Assembly (NCBI RefSeq): GCF_011751075.1
Contig: NZ_JAALLN010000016.1
Coordinates: 1-64,000 of the forward strand
Reading direction: 5' to 3'
From: Flavobacterium poyangense
GTDB lineage: Bacteria; Bacteroidota; Bacteroidia; Flavobacteriales; Flavobacteriaceae
Length of the DNA stretch: 64,000 bases
A program made the position numbers and the translations under genes. The notes under the pieces were generated by a model that saw only the letters and a program-made list of their open reading frames with translations, made no database searches and was not told the DNA's origin. Positions 1 through 9,194 of this stretch are shown here, one piece after another (position 1 is the first letter of the stretch; every line of letters starts with the position of its first letter).

Positions 1-1
1 G

Positions 2-76
2 TGGGCGATGAGGGGTTCGAACCCCCGACCCCCTCGGTGTAAACGAGGTGCTCTGAACCAGCTGAGCTAATCGCCC
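2..76 (-). tRNA. tRNA-Val (anticodon UAC)
   Basis: Read on the minus strand, the sequence folds as a complete cloverleaf. The 7-bp acceptor stem is GGGCGAT/ATCGCCC, the D arm is AGCTCAGCTGGTTCAGAGC, the anticodon stem CCTCG/CGAGG encloses the loop TTTACAC, and the T arm is a GGGGG/CCCC-type stem with loop TTCGAAC. The anticodon TAC decodes GUA/GUG valine codons. The discriminator base is A at position 2. The 3' end abuts the window edge, so whether CCA is encoded cannot be seen. Confidence 0.95.
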
Positions 77-286
77 TATTTTACTAGGTTGCAACCGTAT
101 TGTGATTGCGAGTGCAAATATACAGCTAGATTTTGTATTTGCAAGCGTATTTGTAAAAAAAATGAAATATTTTTTGATTCTTTTCTTTAGCCTGCTCTTT
201 CACAGTAATTTAGTTTGAAGTGAAGAACTGTGTGTTTTTTAGGTTTCGTTAAAAAAATCACAAAATAGCCAAGTTTAGAATATAAC

Positions 287-317
287 TTTGCTTTCGGTCG
301 CTATAATCATACCTTTG
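287..317 (+). promoter_or_regulatory. Bacteroidota-type promoter of the ABC exporter gene
   Basis: A -33 TTTG (287-290), a 19-nt spacer and a -7 TACCTTTG (310-317) match the sigma-ABfr consensus TTTG-N19-TAnnTTTG exactly. Transcription should start near 322, a short distance upstream of the ATG at 340. The gene-free stretch 77-286 shows nothing else recognisable. Confidence 0.7.
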
Positions 318-339
318 TATATCTTAATTGTATACTAAA

Positions 340-2124
340 ATGGCCAGATATAAAGAAAATGATTTGCCAAAATCAAAAATTACCGCTACTTCTCTCAATA
401 AAGCAAAACTAATATTCAAATACGCCGGAAAACACCAATGGAAATTTTACGTTGGTTTGTTCTTCCTGTTGCTTACAGGAGCTACTGCCCTCGCCTTTCC
501 TAAGTTAATGGGGATGTTAGTAGACTGTGTTAAAAACAAAGACAACAGCGAAACCAATAAAATTGCCATGGCATTGATCGCGATTTTGTTCCTTCAGGCC
601 TTTTTCTCCTTTTTCAGATTGTCCTTATTTATCAATTTTACTGAAAATACGTTGGCAACGCTACGTTTGGCTTTATACACCAATTTAGTTAAGCTGCCTA
701 TGAGCTTCTTTTCTCAAAAAAGAGTTGGAGAATTAAACAGCCGTATTAGTGCTGATATTACGCAGATTCAGGATACTTTAACGAGTACCATAGCGGAATT
801 TTTACGCCAGTTTATTTTAATTATTGGAGGTGTGATTTTATTGGCTACAGAAAGTTTTAAACTTACTTTACTAATGCTTTCTGTTGTGCCCTTGGTGGCT
901 ACTGCTGCAGTAATCTTCGGAAGATTTATTAGAAGATATTCCAAGCAAGTACAAGATCAGGTGGCAGAGAGTCAGGTGATTGTCGAAGAAACCATGCAGG
1001 GAATTAGTATTGTAAAAGCTTTTGCCAACGAATGGTATGAAATTGCAAGATACAAAGGCAAAATAAACGAAGTGGTTAAACTGGCGATTAAAGGCGGTAA
1101 ATACCGTGGTTATTTTGCTTCTTTTATCATTTTCTGTTTGTTTGGTGCTATCGTGGCGGTCGTTTGGTACGGGGTACGTTTGAGTATTGCCGGAGAAATG
1201 AGTGTTGGGCAATTGATTTCATTTGTATTGTATTCGACTTTTGTGGGCGCCTCTTTTGGAGGAATAGCCGAATTATATGCTCAGATTCAAAAAGCAATTG
1301 GTGCTACCGAAAGGGTTTTTGAATTGTTGGAGGAAACTCCGGAGGAAATTAACCTTGAAGCTAGCAATGCGCATGAAAAAATAAAAGGGAATGTAGCCTT
1401 TACTAATGTTGCCTTTAGCTATCCTTCCCGTAAAGAAATTGAAGTTCTTAAAAATGTAAATTTCACAGCCGAATTTGGTCAAAAAATTGCAATTGTGGGA
1501 CCTAGTGGTGCCGGAAAATCGACTATTTCGTCTCTGTTATTGCGCTTTTACGATATTACTTCGGGAGAAATTACGGTTGACGGAAAAAGCATCTATGAGT
1601 ATGATCTCGATAATCTTCGTGGTAACATGAGTATTGTTCCTCAGGATGTAATTCTGTTTGGTGGAACAATCAAAGAAAATATCGCCTACGGAAAGCCCGA
1701 TGCGACAGAGGAAGAAATTATTGAAGCAGCCAAACAGGCAAACGCATTCAACTTTGTGAATGGTTTTCCGGAGAAATTCGAAACTTTGGTGGGAGAACGT
1801 GGAGTGAAATTGTCAGGAGGTCAGCGCCAGCGTATTGCAATTGCGAGAGCTTTGCTTAAAAATCCAAGTATTCTGATTTTAGATGAAGCTACCTCTTCTT
1901 TAGATAGTGAAAGCGAAAAATTAGTCCAGGAAGCATTAGAAATTCTGATGGAAGGAAGAACCAGTATTATTATTGCACATCGTCTTTCTACAATTAGAAG
2001 CGCTGATAAAATCTTGGTTTTAGACAATGGAAAGATAACGGAAGAAGGAACACATCAGGAACTGATAAATCTTGAGAACGGAATTTATAAAAATCTTAGC
2101 AATCTACAATTTAGTAACTCTTAA
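340..2124 (+). CDS. ABC transporter, fused permease/ATPase (exporter type)
   Basis: This is a half-transporter of the lipid/multidrug exporter family (MsbA/BmrA-like) that would work as a homodimer in the inner membrane. The N-terminal half has six hydrophobic segments (about residues 35-320). The C-terminal half is a nucleotide-binding domain with Walker A GPSGAGKST, signature LSGGQRQR, Walker B ILILDEATSSLD and the H-loop histidine in IIIAHRLST. An upstream TTG would add MYTK, but the ATG at 340 fits the promoter at 287-317 better. The substrate cannot be read from sequence; lipid or drug export is the usual family role. The porin gene follows 38 nt downstream, so co-transcription is possible. 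Confidence 0.9.
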   Translation: MARYKENDLPKSKITATSLNKAKLIFKYAGKHQWKFYVGLFFLLLTGATALAFPKLMGMLVDCVKNKDNSETNKIAMALIAILFLQAFFSFFRLSLFINFTENTLATLRLALYTNLVKLPMSFFSQKRVGELNSRISADITQIQDTLTSTIAEFLRQFILIIGGVILLATESFKLTLLMLSVVPLVATAAVIFGRFIRRYSKQVQDQVAESQVIVEETMQGISIVKAFANEWYEIARYKGKINEVVKLAIKGGKYRGYFASFIIFCLFGAIVAVVWYGVRLSIAGEMSVGQLISFVLYSTFVGASFGGIAELYAQIQKAIGATERVFELLEETPEEINLEASNAHEKIKGNVAFTNVAFSYPSRKEIEVLKNVNFTAEFGQKIAIVGPSGAGKSTISSLLLRFYDITSGEITVDGKSIYEYDLDNLRGNMSIVPQDVILFGGTIKENIAYGKPDATEEEIIEAAKQANAFNFVNGFPEKFETLVGERGVKLSGGQRQRIAIARALLKNPSILILDEATSSLDSESEKLVQEALEILMEGRTSIIIAHRLSTIRSADKILVLDNGKITEEGTHQELINLENGIYKNLSNLQFSNS

Positions 2125-2162
2125 TTAATGTAAAACTTTAAATAATTTAAACGCCTTTTGTA

Positions 2163-3476
2163 ATGAAAAATTCTATGCAGAAAAGCATTGTAGTGGCAGC
2201 ACTACTATTGCTAAACCTATTTAGTGCTATCGGACAAGAAAAGCCTTTTAATGTGATTAATTTGAAACCGGATGGTTCGCAATACATCAAATTCGGAATG
2301 AATCTCCAGGTCTGGGGGCGCTATTCTGAACTCAATCCCGGCAGTAAAATAGGAACAAATGAAGTAGATGAAGCTTATGATGTTGTAATTAGACGTTTGC
2401 GTTTACAAGCAATGGGAATGTTGACCGAGAATATTTTCTTTCATTTGCAATTAGGACAAAATAATATCAATTTTCAGCAAAATTCAGGCCCTTCAAATGC
2501 GCCGCTTTCTATTATGGATGCAGTTGGAGAATATCATTTTAATGATAAACTTCATATTGGAGGTGGTTTAACCGCCTGGGGAGCAGGAACGACAAGGTAT
2601 TCTGCCAATAGTTCGGCAGCGCAGTTGACATTGGATACGCCAATGTACCAACAGTTTGCTAATACTTCCTCTACTTTCGGAAACAGAAATCTAAGTATTT
2701 ATGCTAAAGGAGATTTAGGCGACTTTAATTATAGAGTAGCGATTACAAATCCGTATCGAAATACAAATAATGCTATAGGTCTAAATTCTACATTAAGCAC
2801 TGAAACACCACGTGCACAGTATGCCGGTATTTTAACCTATTCCTTTTTAGAGAAAGAATCTCTGGAAGATCCTTATCACAAAGGAACCTACCTGGGGACT
2901 AAAAAAGTATTCAATATAGCATTGGGTTATATGACGCAGGCCAAAGCCATGTGGCACTTGACACCGGATGCTAAAGTTGCTTACGATGATATGAGAATCT
3001 TAGGTTTTGATGTCTTTCATGACAGCCCGATTAATGACAAAGGAGCAGCTATTACGGCTTATGCGTCATACAACAACAATAATTATGGTAAAAATTACAT
3101 TCAGGCTGTTTCAGTTCCTAATCCTGCTGTAGGAGATAACACGCTTATAAATGGCTCAGGCGCCGGTTTTATTGGTGTTGGAACAGGGAATATTTATTAT
3201 GCGCAACTAGGATATTTGTTTGCTAAATCTTCTAACGAGTCTAAAAAAGGCCGTTTTCAGCCTTATCTTGCCACACAGATTGCTGCTTTAGAAGCTTTAG
3301 ACACGCCAATGACGATGTATGAAATTGGAGCTAATTACTATACCACAGGTACTTTTGGTCCAAAATTTAGTTTAAATTACCAAAACAGAGCGGTTTATGA
3401 TAAAACCTTACTGGGAAAATATACTCAAAGCGATCGTTTAGGAACAGTAGTACTGCAATGTCAGGTCTCTTTTTAA
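2163..3476 (+). CDS. Outer-membrane porin (OprP/OprO-like beta-barrel)
   Basis: A 437-residue protein with a signal peptide (hydrophobic stretch about residues 8-24, cleavage after SAIGQ). Alternating amphipathic segments and a C-terminal aromatic-rich strand ending in VSF are typical of Gram-negative outer-membrane barrels. The start of the mature protein (KPDGSQYIKFGMNLQVWGRY) and the segment around RRLRLQAMGML resemble phosphate-selective-type porins of Bacteroidota. It should form a passive channel for small solutes; specificity is not readable. It follows the ABC exporter closely and ends before a palindromic repeat and terminator shared with the convergent proline dehydrogenase gene. 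Confidence 0.75.
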   Translation: MKNSMQKSIVVAALLLLNLFSAIGQEKPFNVINLKPDGSQYIKFGMNLQVWGRYSELNPGSKIGTNEVDEAYDVVIRRLRLQAMGMLTENIFFHLQLGQNNINFQQNSGPSNAPLSIMDAVGEYHFNDKLHIGGGLTAWGAGTTRYSANSSAAQLTLDTPMYQQFANTSSTFGNRNLSIYAKGDLGDFNYRVAITNPYRNTNNAIGLNSTLSTETPRAQYAGILTYSFLEKESLEDPYHKGTYLGTKKVFNIALGYMTQAKAMWHLTPDAKVAYDDMRILGFDVFHDSPINDKGAAITAYASYNNNNYGKNYIQAVSVPNPAVGDNTLINGSGAGFIGVGTGNIYYAQLGYLFAKSSNESKKGRFQPYLATQIAALEALDTPMTMYEIGANYYTTGTFGPKFSLNYQNRAVYDKTLLGKYTQSDRLGTVVLQCQVSF

Positions 3477-3492
3477 AAAGGTTAAATTTTCA

Positions 3493-3576
3493 CGCAAAGA
3501 CGCAAAAGCGCAAAGCAAAAGAGGTTTTAAAACTTTAGAAAAAAAAAAGAAAACTTTGCGCTTTTGCGACTTCGCG
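3493..3576. repeat. Imperfect inverted repeat of the CGCAAAGACGCAAA family
   Basis: Arms 3493-3515 and 3554-3576 are complementary at 21 of 23 positions and enclose 38 nt. The element lies between convergent genes. The core words CGCAAAGACGCAAAAG and CTTTTGCG look like a dispersed flavobacterial intergenic palindrome rather than a gene-specific signal. Confidence 0.6.
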
Positions 3577-3593
3577 AGAAATAGAAACCAATA

Positions 3594-3623
3594 AAAAAGC
3601 TCTAGTGTAAACTAGAGCTTTTT
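3594..3623. terminator. Bidirectional intrinsic terminator between porin and proline dehydrogenase
   Basis: Perfect 13-bp stem (3594-3606 with 3611-3623), GTAA loop, A-run on the left and T-run on the right, so it can end transcription from both convergent genes. Confidence 0.85.
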
Positions 3624-3650
3624 CTATATAATCTAAAATCTGAGATAAAA

Positions 3651-4820
3651 CTATTTCCCTTTTCTTCTCTTGCGTTCTGCTTTAATCATAGATAATTCAC
3701 GACTTGTTTGTCCTGCTACAGAAGTATTCTCTTCGGCACGACGAATCAAGTATGGCATAACATCTTTTACAGGCCCAAAAGGCAAATATTTAGCAACATT
3801 ATAACCGTTTTCGGCTAAGTTGTAGCTAATATTATCGCTCATTCCGTATAACTGTCCGAACCAGATTCTGTTATCGTTTTTGGCGATTCCTTTGCCCTGC
3901 ATCATTTCCATTAATTTATAAGAACTCAATTCGTTGTGAGTTCCTGCAAAGATGGACATTGTATCTAAATGTTCTAACATATAATGCACTGCTGCATCAT
4001 AGTTAACATCTGTTGCTTCTTTAGAAACGCAAATTGGAGAAACGTAATTTTTTTCTTCGGCTCTCTTATTTTCTTTTTCCATATAAGCGCCACGAACCAG
4101 TTTCATTCCGATATAGAAACCTTCTTTTTTGGCAATATCATGCAATTTTTTCAAATAGTCCAAACGATCCCAACGGTACATCTGTAAGGTGTTGAAAACA
4201 ATTGCTTTGTCTTTGTTGTACTTACGCATCATGTCGGTTACCAGCTCGTCTGCAGCATCCTGCATCCAGCTTTCTTCACCGTCAATTAATAAGGCAACAT
4301 CTTTTTTATGTGCTTCACTGCAAACCTTATCAAAACGGGCTACTACTCTATCCCATTCTGCTTGTTCTGCAGGAGACAAAGTCTGTTGTTCTCCTAGTTT
4401 TTCATAAAGTTCAAAACGACCTAAACCGGTAGGTTTAAAAACAGCAAACGGAATTGCTAAACGTTCTTTAGCAAATTCAATCGTTTTTAAAGTCATTTCT
4501 AAAGCAGCATCAAACTGCTCTTCTTCTTCTTTTCCTTCAACTGAATAATCTAAAACAGATGAAACGCCTTTGGTAAACATTTTGTCTACTACAGTAATGC
4601 AGTCGTCTTCGTTTATACCACCGCAAAAATGGTCAAAAACAGTTGCACGGATTAGTCCTTCTACTGGCAAATGTGCTTTAATAGCAAAATTAGTAACAGC
4701 AGTTCCTATCCTCACCAAGGGTTCACTGTCGATCATTTTAAAAAGAAAATAAGCTCTGTCAAGTTCAGTATCGCTTTTTAACGAAAATGCAACCTGAGTG
4801 TTATCGAATATTTTTTCCAT
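3651..4820 (-). CDS. Proline dehydrogenase (PRODH)
   Basis: FAD-dependent enzyme that oxidises L-proline to 1-pyrroline-5-carboxylate, the first step of proline catabolism to glutamate. The 389-residue protein matches the short monofunctional PRODH of Bacteroidota. It shows the barrel motif GMKLVRGAYMEKE and the C-terminal substrate-binding segment YLIRRAEENTS, where the paired Arg bind the proline carboxylate. No P5C dehydrogenase domain is fused and none is adjacent. A minus-strand -7-like TATATTTG (4839-4846) lies just upstream of the ATG at 4820. It is divergent from aroB. Confidence 0.9.
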   Translation of the reverse strand: MEKIFDNTQVAFSLKSDTELDRAYFLFKMIDSEPLVRIGTAVTNFAIKAHLPVEGLIRATVFDHFCGGINEDDCITVVDKMFTKGVSSVLDYSVEGKEEEEQFDAALEMTLKTIEFAKERLAIPFAVFKPTGLGRFELYEKLGEQQTLSPAEQAEWDRVVARFDKVCSEAHKKDVALLIDGEESWMQDAADELVTDMMRKYNKDKAIVFNTLQMYRWDRLDYLKKLHDIAKKEGFYIGMKLVRGAYMEKENKRAEEKNYVSPICVSKEATDVNYDAAVHYMLEHLDTMSIFAGTHNELSSYKLMEMMQGKGIAKNDNRIWFGQLYGMSDNISYNLAENGYNVAKYLPFGPVKDVMPYLIRRAEENTSVAGQTSRELSMIKAERKRRKGK

Positions 4821-4838
4821 TTAGGTTATTTATTTGTG

Positions 4839-4846
4839 CAAATATA
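4839..4846 (-). promoter_or_regulatory. Candidate -7 box for proline dehydrogenase
   Basis: The minus strand reads TATATTTG, matching TAnnTTTG, 18 nt upstream of the start codon. No good -33 TTTG was found at the expected distance, so this is a weak call. Confidence 0.4.
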
Positions 4847-4911
4847 GACAGAGTTTCAATATTATTTACTTAAAAATGCCTTATTTTGCGCTTTCAATTA
4901 ACTAAAGAATT

Positions 4912-5979
4912 ATGCAATCCATTCAAGCCAATAATTATCTGGTACATTTTAACCAAAATGCATACGAAGCTCTAAATGCACATTTAAGAGAAAATAAATA
5001 TTCAAACCTGTTTATTGTAGTCGATAATCAAACAAATGAGCATTGTTTATCTAAATTTTTGCCATTACTTGAGACGGATCTGACAATAGAAATTATTGAA
5101 TTTGAAGCCGGTGAGATCAATAAAAATATTGAAACCTGCATCGAAATCTGGAATGTTTTAACTGAGCTTGGTGCAGATAGAAAATCACTTGTAATTAATT
5201 TGGGTGGTGGTGTTGTAACCGATTTGGGAGGTTTTGTGGCTTCAACTTTCAAACGTGGAGTTGACTTTATTAATATACCGACTACCTTATTATCTATGGT
5301 TGATGCTTCTGTTGGAGGAAAAACCGGAGTTGATTTAGGGAATTTAAAAAATCAGATAGGTGTTATTAACGTGCCTCAGATGGTATTGATTGATACGCAG
5401 TATCTGGAAACTTTACCGCAAAGCGAAATGCGTTCCGGTCTGGCTGAAATGCTAAAACACGGCTTGATTTACGATGCGCCGTATTGGAGACAATTTTTGG
5501 ATCTGAAATCAATTGACTATGCTGATTTTGATGAATTGATTTATCGTTCTGTCGAAATTAAAAATGAAATCGTAATACAAGACCCAACGGAAAAAAACAT
5601 TCGTAAAGCGTTAAACTTTGGTCATACTTTAGGTCACGCTATTGAAAGTTACTTTTTAGAAAGCGAAACAAAGAAAACGTTACTGCACGGTGAAGCAATT
5701 GCGGTAGGAATGATCTTGGAAAGTTATATTTCATTGCAAAAAAACTTAATCACTGCGCAGGAATATGCCGAAATTAAAACGGCTATCCAAAGCATTTATG
5801 ACGATGTAAAGTTTGACGATAATGACATCGAACCGATCCTTGAATTGCTTATTCACGACAAAAAAAATGAGTACGGTACAATTCAATTTGCCTTAATCGA
5901 AGGAATCGGAAAAATAAAAATTAACCAATCCGTTGAAAATAAATTGATTCTAGACGCGTTTCAGGATTATAAATCTTAA
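4912..5979 (+). CDS. aroB: 3-dehydroquinate synthase
   Basis: Second step of the shikimate pathway: converts DAHP to 3-dehydroquinate, using NAD+ and a divalent metal. At 355 residues the length is normal. Visible motifs are the nucleotide-binding glycine run GGGVVTDLGGF, the conserved PTTLLSMVDASVGGKTGVD, and metal-ligand regions EMLKHGLI and FGHTLGHAIE followed by LLHGEAIAVGM. It is divergently transcribed from proline dehydrogenase across a 91-nt gap. It is monocistronic as far as can be seen. Confidence 0.95.
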   Translation: MQSIQANNYLVHFNQNAYEALNAHLRENKYSNLFIVVDNQTNEHCLSKFLPLLETDLTIEIIEFEAGEINKNIETCIEIWNVLTELGADRKSLVINLGGGVVTDLGGFVASTFKRGVDFINIPTTLLSMVDASVGGKTGVDLGNLKNQIGVINVPQMVLIDTQYLETLPQSEMRSGLAEMLKHGLIYDAPYWRQFLDLKSIDYADFDELIYRSVEIKNEIVIQDPTEKNIRKALNFGHTLGHAIESYFLESETKKTLLHGEAIAVGMILESYISLQKNLITAQEYAEIKTAIQSIYDDVKFDDNDIEPILELLIHDKKNEYGTIQFALIEGIGKIKINQSVENKLILDAFQDYKS

Positions 5980-5999
5980 ACTTTTTTTAAGTAAAAGCA

Positions 6000-6031
6000 T
6001 TGCATTAGGTGTATTTTATTTTTTACATTTG
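6000..6031 (+). promoter_or_regulatory. Candidate promoter of the speA transcript
   Basis: TTG at 6000-6002 and TACATTTG at 6024-6031 with a 21-nt spacer fit the Bacteroidota promoter pattern. Transcription would start near 6036, leaving a leader of about 240 nt before speA. The leader contains a hairpin (CAAC/GTTG and TCCTT/AAGGA around 6090-6115). Confidence 0.45.
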
Positions 6032-6036
6032 CCACG

Positions 6037-6216
6037 ATGAAAACAAACAATAAACAAAGACAATTTAGTTCTTATAGAAACCGCCTCAACAGTTCCTTGC
6101 TAAGGATGTTGAATCGTTTTTATAATAGCAAGAGTCCGTTTTGTTTTGATGTTTTTTTATGTTCTAAGGCAGAGCACGAAAAACTGCCGATTATATTCGC
6201 CAATATTAGAGTTTGA
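6037..6216 (+). CDS. Possible 59-residue small ORF in the speA leader
   Basis: An open frame of 59 codons begins MKTNNKQRQF and ends IIFANIRV. It is basic, with no signal peptide, and I do not recognise it. The predicted transcription start falls almost on its ATG, so it would be nearly leaderless if translated. It may instead be untranslated 5' leader of speA. Listed because it fills most of the 300-nt gap upstream of speA; coding status is doubtful. Confidence 0.25.
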   Translation: MKTNNKQRQFSSYRNRLNSSLLRMLNRFYNSKSPFCFDVFLCSKAEHEKLPIIFANIRV

Positions 6217-6278
6217 ATTTTAGATTTAGCATCGTTTCCTAAATTAAAAAAAAACAATCTTAAATATTGAAAAAATAA

Positions 6279-7682
6279 ATGAATACAAAATATTCGGACT
6301 TAATAAATCAAACGTATTACTTCCCGCAAGAAGAATTTAAATTAAACAAAGACAACCTACAATTTCACAATATCGATTTGATGAAATTGGTAGAACAGTA
6401 CGGTACTCCATTAAAATTTACTTATCTGCCACAGATTTCGAACAACATTAATAAGGCTAAGTCCTGGTTCAGAAAATCGATGGAGAAAAACAAGTACGAA
6501 GCCAAGTATTACTATTGCTATTGTACAAAGAGTTCTCATTTTGAGTATATCATGAATGAGGCTTTCAAGAACAATATCCATATCGAAACATCATCTGCTT
6601 TTGACGTGAATATTGTGGAGAATTTGTTGGAGAATGGTAAAATCAACAAAAGTACCTATGTTATCTGTAACGGATTTAAAAGAGACGAATACATTACCAA
6701 CATTGCGAGACTAATCAATAACGGGCATAAAAACACGATTCCAATTATTGACAATTATGAAGAACTTGATTTGCTTCAGGGTGAAATAAAAGGAAAATTC
6801 AAAATCGGAATCCGTATTGCTGCCGAAGAAGAGCCTAAATTTGAGTTTTATACTTCAAGATTAGGGATCGGATATAAAAACATTGTTTCTTTTTATAAGA
6901 AGCAAATTCAGGAGAATGATAAATTAGAGCTGAAAATGCTTCACTTTTTCATTAATACAGGAATAAACGATACTGCTTATTACTGGAATGAGTTAGTAAA
7001 ATGTATCAAAGTATACATTGCACTAAAAAGAGAGTGTCCTAGCCTTGATGGCCTGAACATTGGTGGTGGATTCCCTATTAAAAATTCACTTGCCTTTGAA
7101 TACGATTATCAATATATGATTGATGAAATTATCAATCAGATTAAAATTGCCTGTGACGAAGCTGAAGTAGATGTACCTAATATTTTTACTGAATTTGGAT
7201 CATTTACAGTGGGAGAAAGCGGTGGCGCTATCTATCAGATTCTATATCAAAAGCAACAAAATGACAGGGAAAAATGGAATATGATTGATTCTTCATTCAT
7301 TACCACTTTGCCGGATACCTGGGCGATAAACAAACGTTTTATTATGCTGGCAGTAAACCGTTGGAATGATACTTATGAGCGGGTACTGTTAGGAGGTTTA
7401 ACTTGTGATAGCGATGATTATTACAACTCTGAGCAAAATATGAATGCTATTTATTTACCTAAATACAACAAAGAAAAACCATTGTATATCGGTTTCTTTA
7501 ATACTGGTGCGTATCAGGAAACTATTGGAGGTTATGGAGGTTTGCACCACTGCCTTATTCCACAGCCAAAACATATCCTTATTGATCGGGATGAAAACGG
7601 AATTTTGGCTACTGAAGTTTTCTCAGAACAACAAACTTCTGATGATGTATTGAAGATACTGGGGTATTCTAAAAAAATATAA
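6279..7682 (+). CDS. speA: Biosynthetic arginine decarboxylase (alanine-racemase-fold, PLP)
   Basis: A 467-residue PLP-dependent fold-type III decarboxylase of the short group found in Bacteroidota. It probably converts arginine to agmatine for polyamine synthesis. The PLP lysine is expected in YCTKSSHFEY, the phosphate-binding glycines in LNIGGGFPI, and the second-monomer Cys region in LGGLTCDSDDYY (the Cys-Asp pair of the ODC/ADC superfamily). The start was chosen at the ATG at 6279. The next gene is a deoxyhypusine/homospermidine synthase homologue, which supports a polyamine role. Ornithine, lysine or carboxynorspermidine decarboxylase activity cannot be excluded from sequence alone. Confidence 0.8.
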   Translation: MNTKYSDLINQTYYFPQEEFKLNKDNLQFHNIDLMKLVEQYGTPLKFTYLPQISNNINKAKSWFRKSMEKNKYEAKYYYCYCTKSSHFEYIMNEAFKNNIHIETSSAFDVNIVENLLENGKINKSTYVICNGFKRDEYITNIARLINNGHKNTIPIIDNYEELDLLQGEIKGKFKIGIRIAAEEEPKFEFYTSRLGIGYKNIVSFYKKQIQENDKLELKMLHFFINTGINDTAYYWNELVKCIKVYIALKRECPSLDGLNIGGGFPIKNSLAFEYDYQYMIDEIINQIKIACDEAEVDVPNIFTEFGSFTVGESGGAIYQILYQKQQNDREKWNMIDSSFITTLPDTWAINKRFIMLAVNRWNDTYERVLLGGLTCDSDDYYNSEQNMNAIYLPKYNKEKPLYIGFFNTGAYQETIGGYGGLHHCLIPQPKHILIDRDENGILATEVFSEQQTSDDVLKILGYSKKI

Positions 7683-7789
7683 AAAAAGCTGCAAATTGAT
7701 GATTTAATATCTTTAAAATTATTAATTTGCAGTATCATCTAAAAGGTTAAACTTTTAATTCAAAACAAAAAAATAAAAAAAACAAGAAA

Positions 7790-8758
7790 ATGAAAGGACC
7801 AATCAGTCAGTTTATTGAAAAACATTATTTGCACTTTAATTCTGCTTCTTTAGTTGATGCTGCAAAAGCATACGAACAACAATTAGCAAATGGAGCTAAG
7901 ATGATGGTGAGTATGGCTGGCGCTATGAGTACAGCAGAAATTGGTAAAATTTTTGCCGAAATAATCAGACAAGATAAAGTACAAATTATTTCATGTACCG
8001 GAGCCAATCTGGAAGAAGACATCATGAATTTAGTGGCTCATTCGCATTACGAAAGAGTACCTAATTACCGTGATTTAACACCGGAAGACGAATGGGCATT
8101 GCTGGAAAGAGGATTAAACCGTGTTACTGATACTTGTATTCCTGAACACGAAGCATTTCGTCGTTTGCAAAAACACATTTACAAAATCTGGAAAGATGCA
8201 GATGACAAAGGAGAACGTTATTTTCCGCATGAATTCATGTATAAAATGTTATTGTCAGGTGTATTAGAAGAATACTACGAAATAGATTTAAAAGATAGCT
8301 GGATGTATGCAGCTGCTGAGAAAAATTTACCTATCATTGTTCCGGGTTGGGAAGATAGTACAATGGGTAACATTTTTGCTTCTTATGTAATCAAAGGTGA
8401 CCTAAAGGCTTCTACCATGAAATCTGGAATTGAATACATGACATTCCTTGCTGACTGGTATCCGAAAAATAGCGCTAACGGAATTGGATTTTTCCAAATT
8501 GGTGGTGGTATTGCAGGAGATTTTCCTATCTGTGTTGTGCCAATGTTGTACCAGGATATGGAAATGCACGATGTTCCGTTTTGGAGTTATTTCTGCCAGA
8601 TTTCAGATTCAACAACCAGTTATGGTTCGTATTCTGGAGCTGTTCCAAACGAGAAAATCACTTGGGGTAAGTTAGACATCAAAACCCCTAAATTTATTAT
8701 TGAATCGGATGCTACAATTGTTGCTCCGTTAATTTTTGCATATTTATTAGATTTATAG
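7790..8758 (+). CDS. Deoxyhypusine synthase family protein (likely homospermidine-type synthase)
   Basis: A 322-residue NAD-dependent aminobutyl-transferase homologue. It retains the catalytic lysine motif ITWGKLD, the NAD-binding glycine segment FQIGGGIAGDFPI, and the SYGSYSGAVPNE segment that aligns with the GSDSGARPDE region of eukaryotic DHS. Bacteria lack eIF5A, so family members in Bacteroidota are thought to act on polyamines, for example in homospermidine formation. The position 107 nt after speA supports this. Exact substrates are inferred. It lies 8 nt upstream of the acidic protein gene, consistent with one transcript. Confidence 0.8.
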   Translation: MKGPISQFIEKHYLHFNSASLVDAAKAYEQQLANGAKMMVSMAGAMSTAEIGKIFAEIIRQDKVQIISCTGANLEEDIMNLVAHSHYERVPNYRDLTPEDEWALLERGLNRVTDTCIPEHEAFRRLQKHIYKIWKDADDKGERYFPHEFMYKMLLSGVLEEYYEIDLKDSWMYAAAEKNLPIIVPGWEDSTMGNIFASYVIKGDLKASTMKSGIEYMTFLADWYPKNSANGIGFFQIGGGIAGDFPICVVPMLYQDMEMHDVPFWSYFCQISDSTTSYGSYSGAVPNEKITWGKLDIKTPKFIIESDATIVAPLIFAYLLDL

Positions 8759-8766
8759 GATAATTT

Positions 8767-9171
8767 ATGAAAAGAGTTATAGTAGACTACGCTAAACTTA
8801 CCAACGAAATTTTAAACCTTTTGGTAGAGAAATTTCCTGATGGTTATGATGATTCGGATGTTATCCGTTTTAGAAATGCTAAAAATGAATTAGTCGAAGC
8901 AGTTGAAGTTCGTACAGAAGACACTATTTATTTAGTTAAAATTAGTACTAAACTTGCAGATAGAATTGAAAACTACGACGAAGATGATGATATCGATGTT
9001 GATGTTGACACAATCGAGCCGGTAAAAGGTCTTGATCTTGATGATGATATCGATGACGACGACGACGATGATACGCAAGACAAACCGGATGTTGACGGTG
9101 GAGATGACGATGATGACGACGAAGATAAAGATGACATCGCTGATGACGATGATGAAGACGATGAGGATTAA
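8767..9171 (+). CDS. Small protein with Asp-rich acidic tail, function unknown
   Basis: A 134-residue protein. Residues 1-70 look like a small folded domain (MKRVIVDYAKLTNEIL and VEVRTEDTIYLVKIS). Residues 71-134 are almost entirely Asp/Glu with a few Lys/Gly, so the tail is disordered and strongly negative. Flavobacterial homologues are commonly carried in annotation as hypothetical or, without clear basis, DNA primase; I see no primase motif. It follows the DHS-like gene by 8 nt and is closed by a terminator at 9195, so it belongs to the speA unit. The tail could bind metal or polycations such as polyamines, but that is only a suggestion from context. Confidence 0.75.
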   Translation: MKRVIVDYAKLTNEILNLLVEKFPDGYDDSDVIRFRNAKNELVEAVEVRTEDTIYLVKISTKLADRIENYDEDDDIDVDVDTIEPVKGLDLDDDIDDDDDDDTQDKPDVDGGDDDDDDEDKDDIADDDDEDDED

Positions 9172-9194
9172 TTTATCTCTTTCTTAATAAACTA

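Noticed and set aside
2..76. tRNA-Val as attachment site for an element
   Set aside because: No integrase or direct repeat of its 3' end is seen nearby; the integrated element uses ettA.
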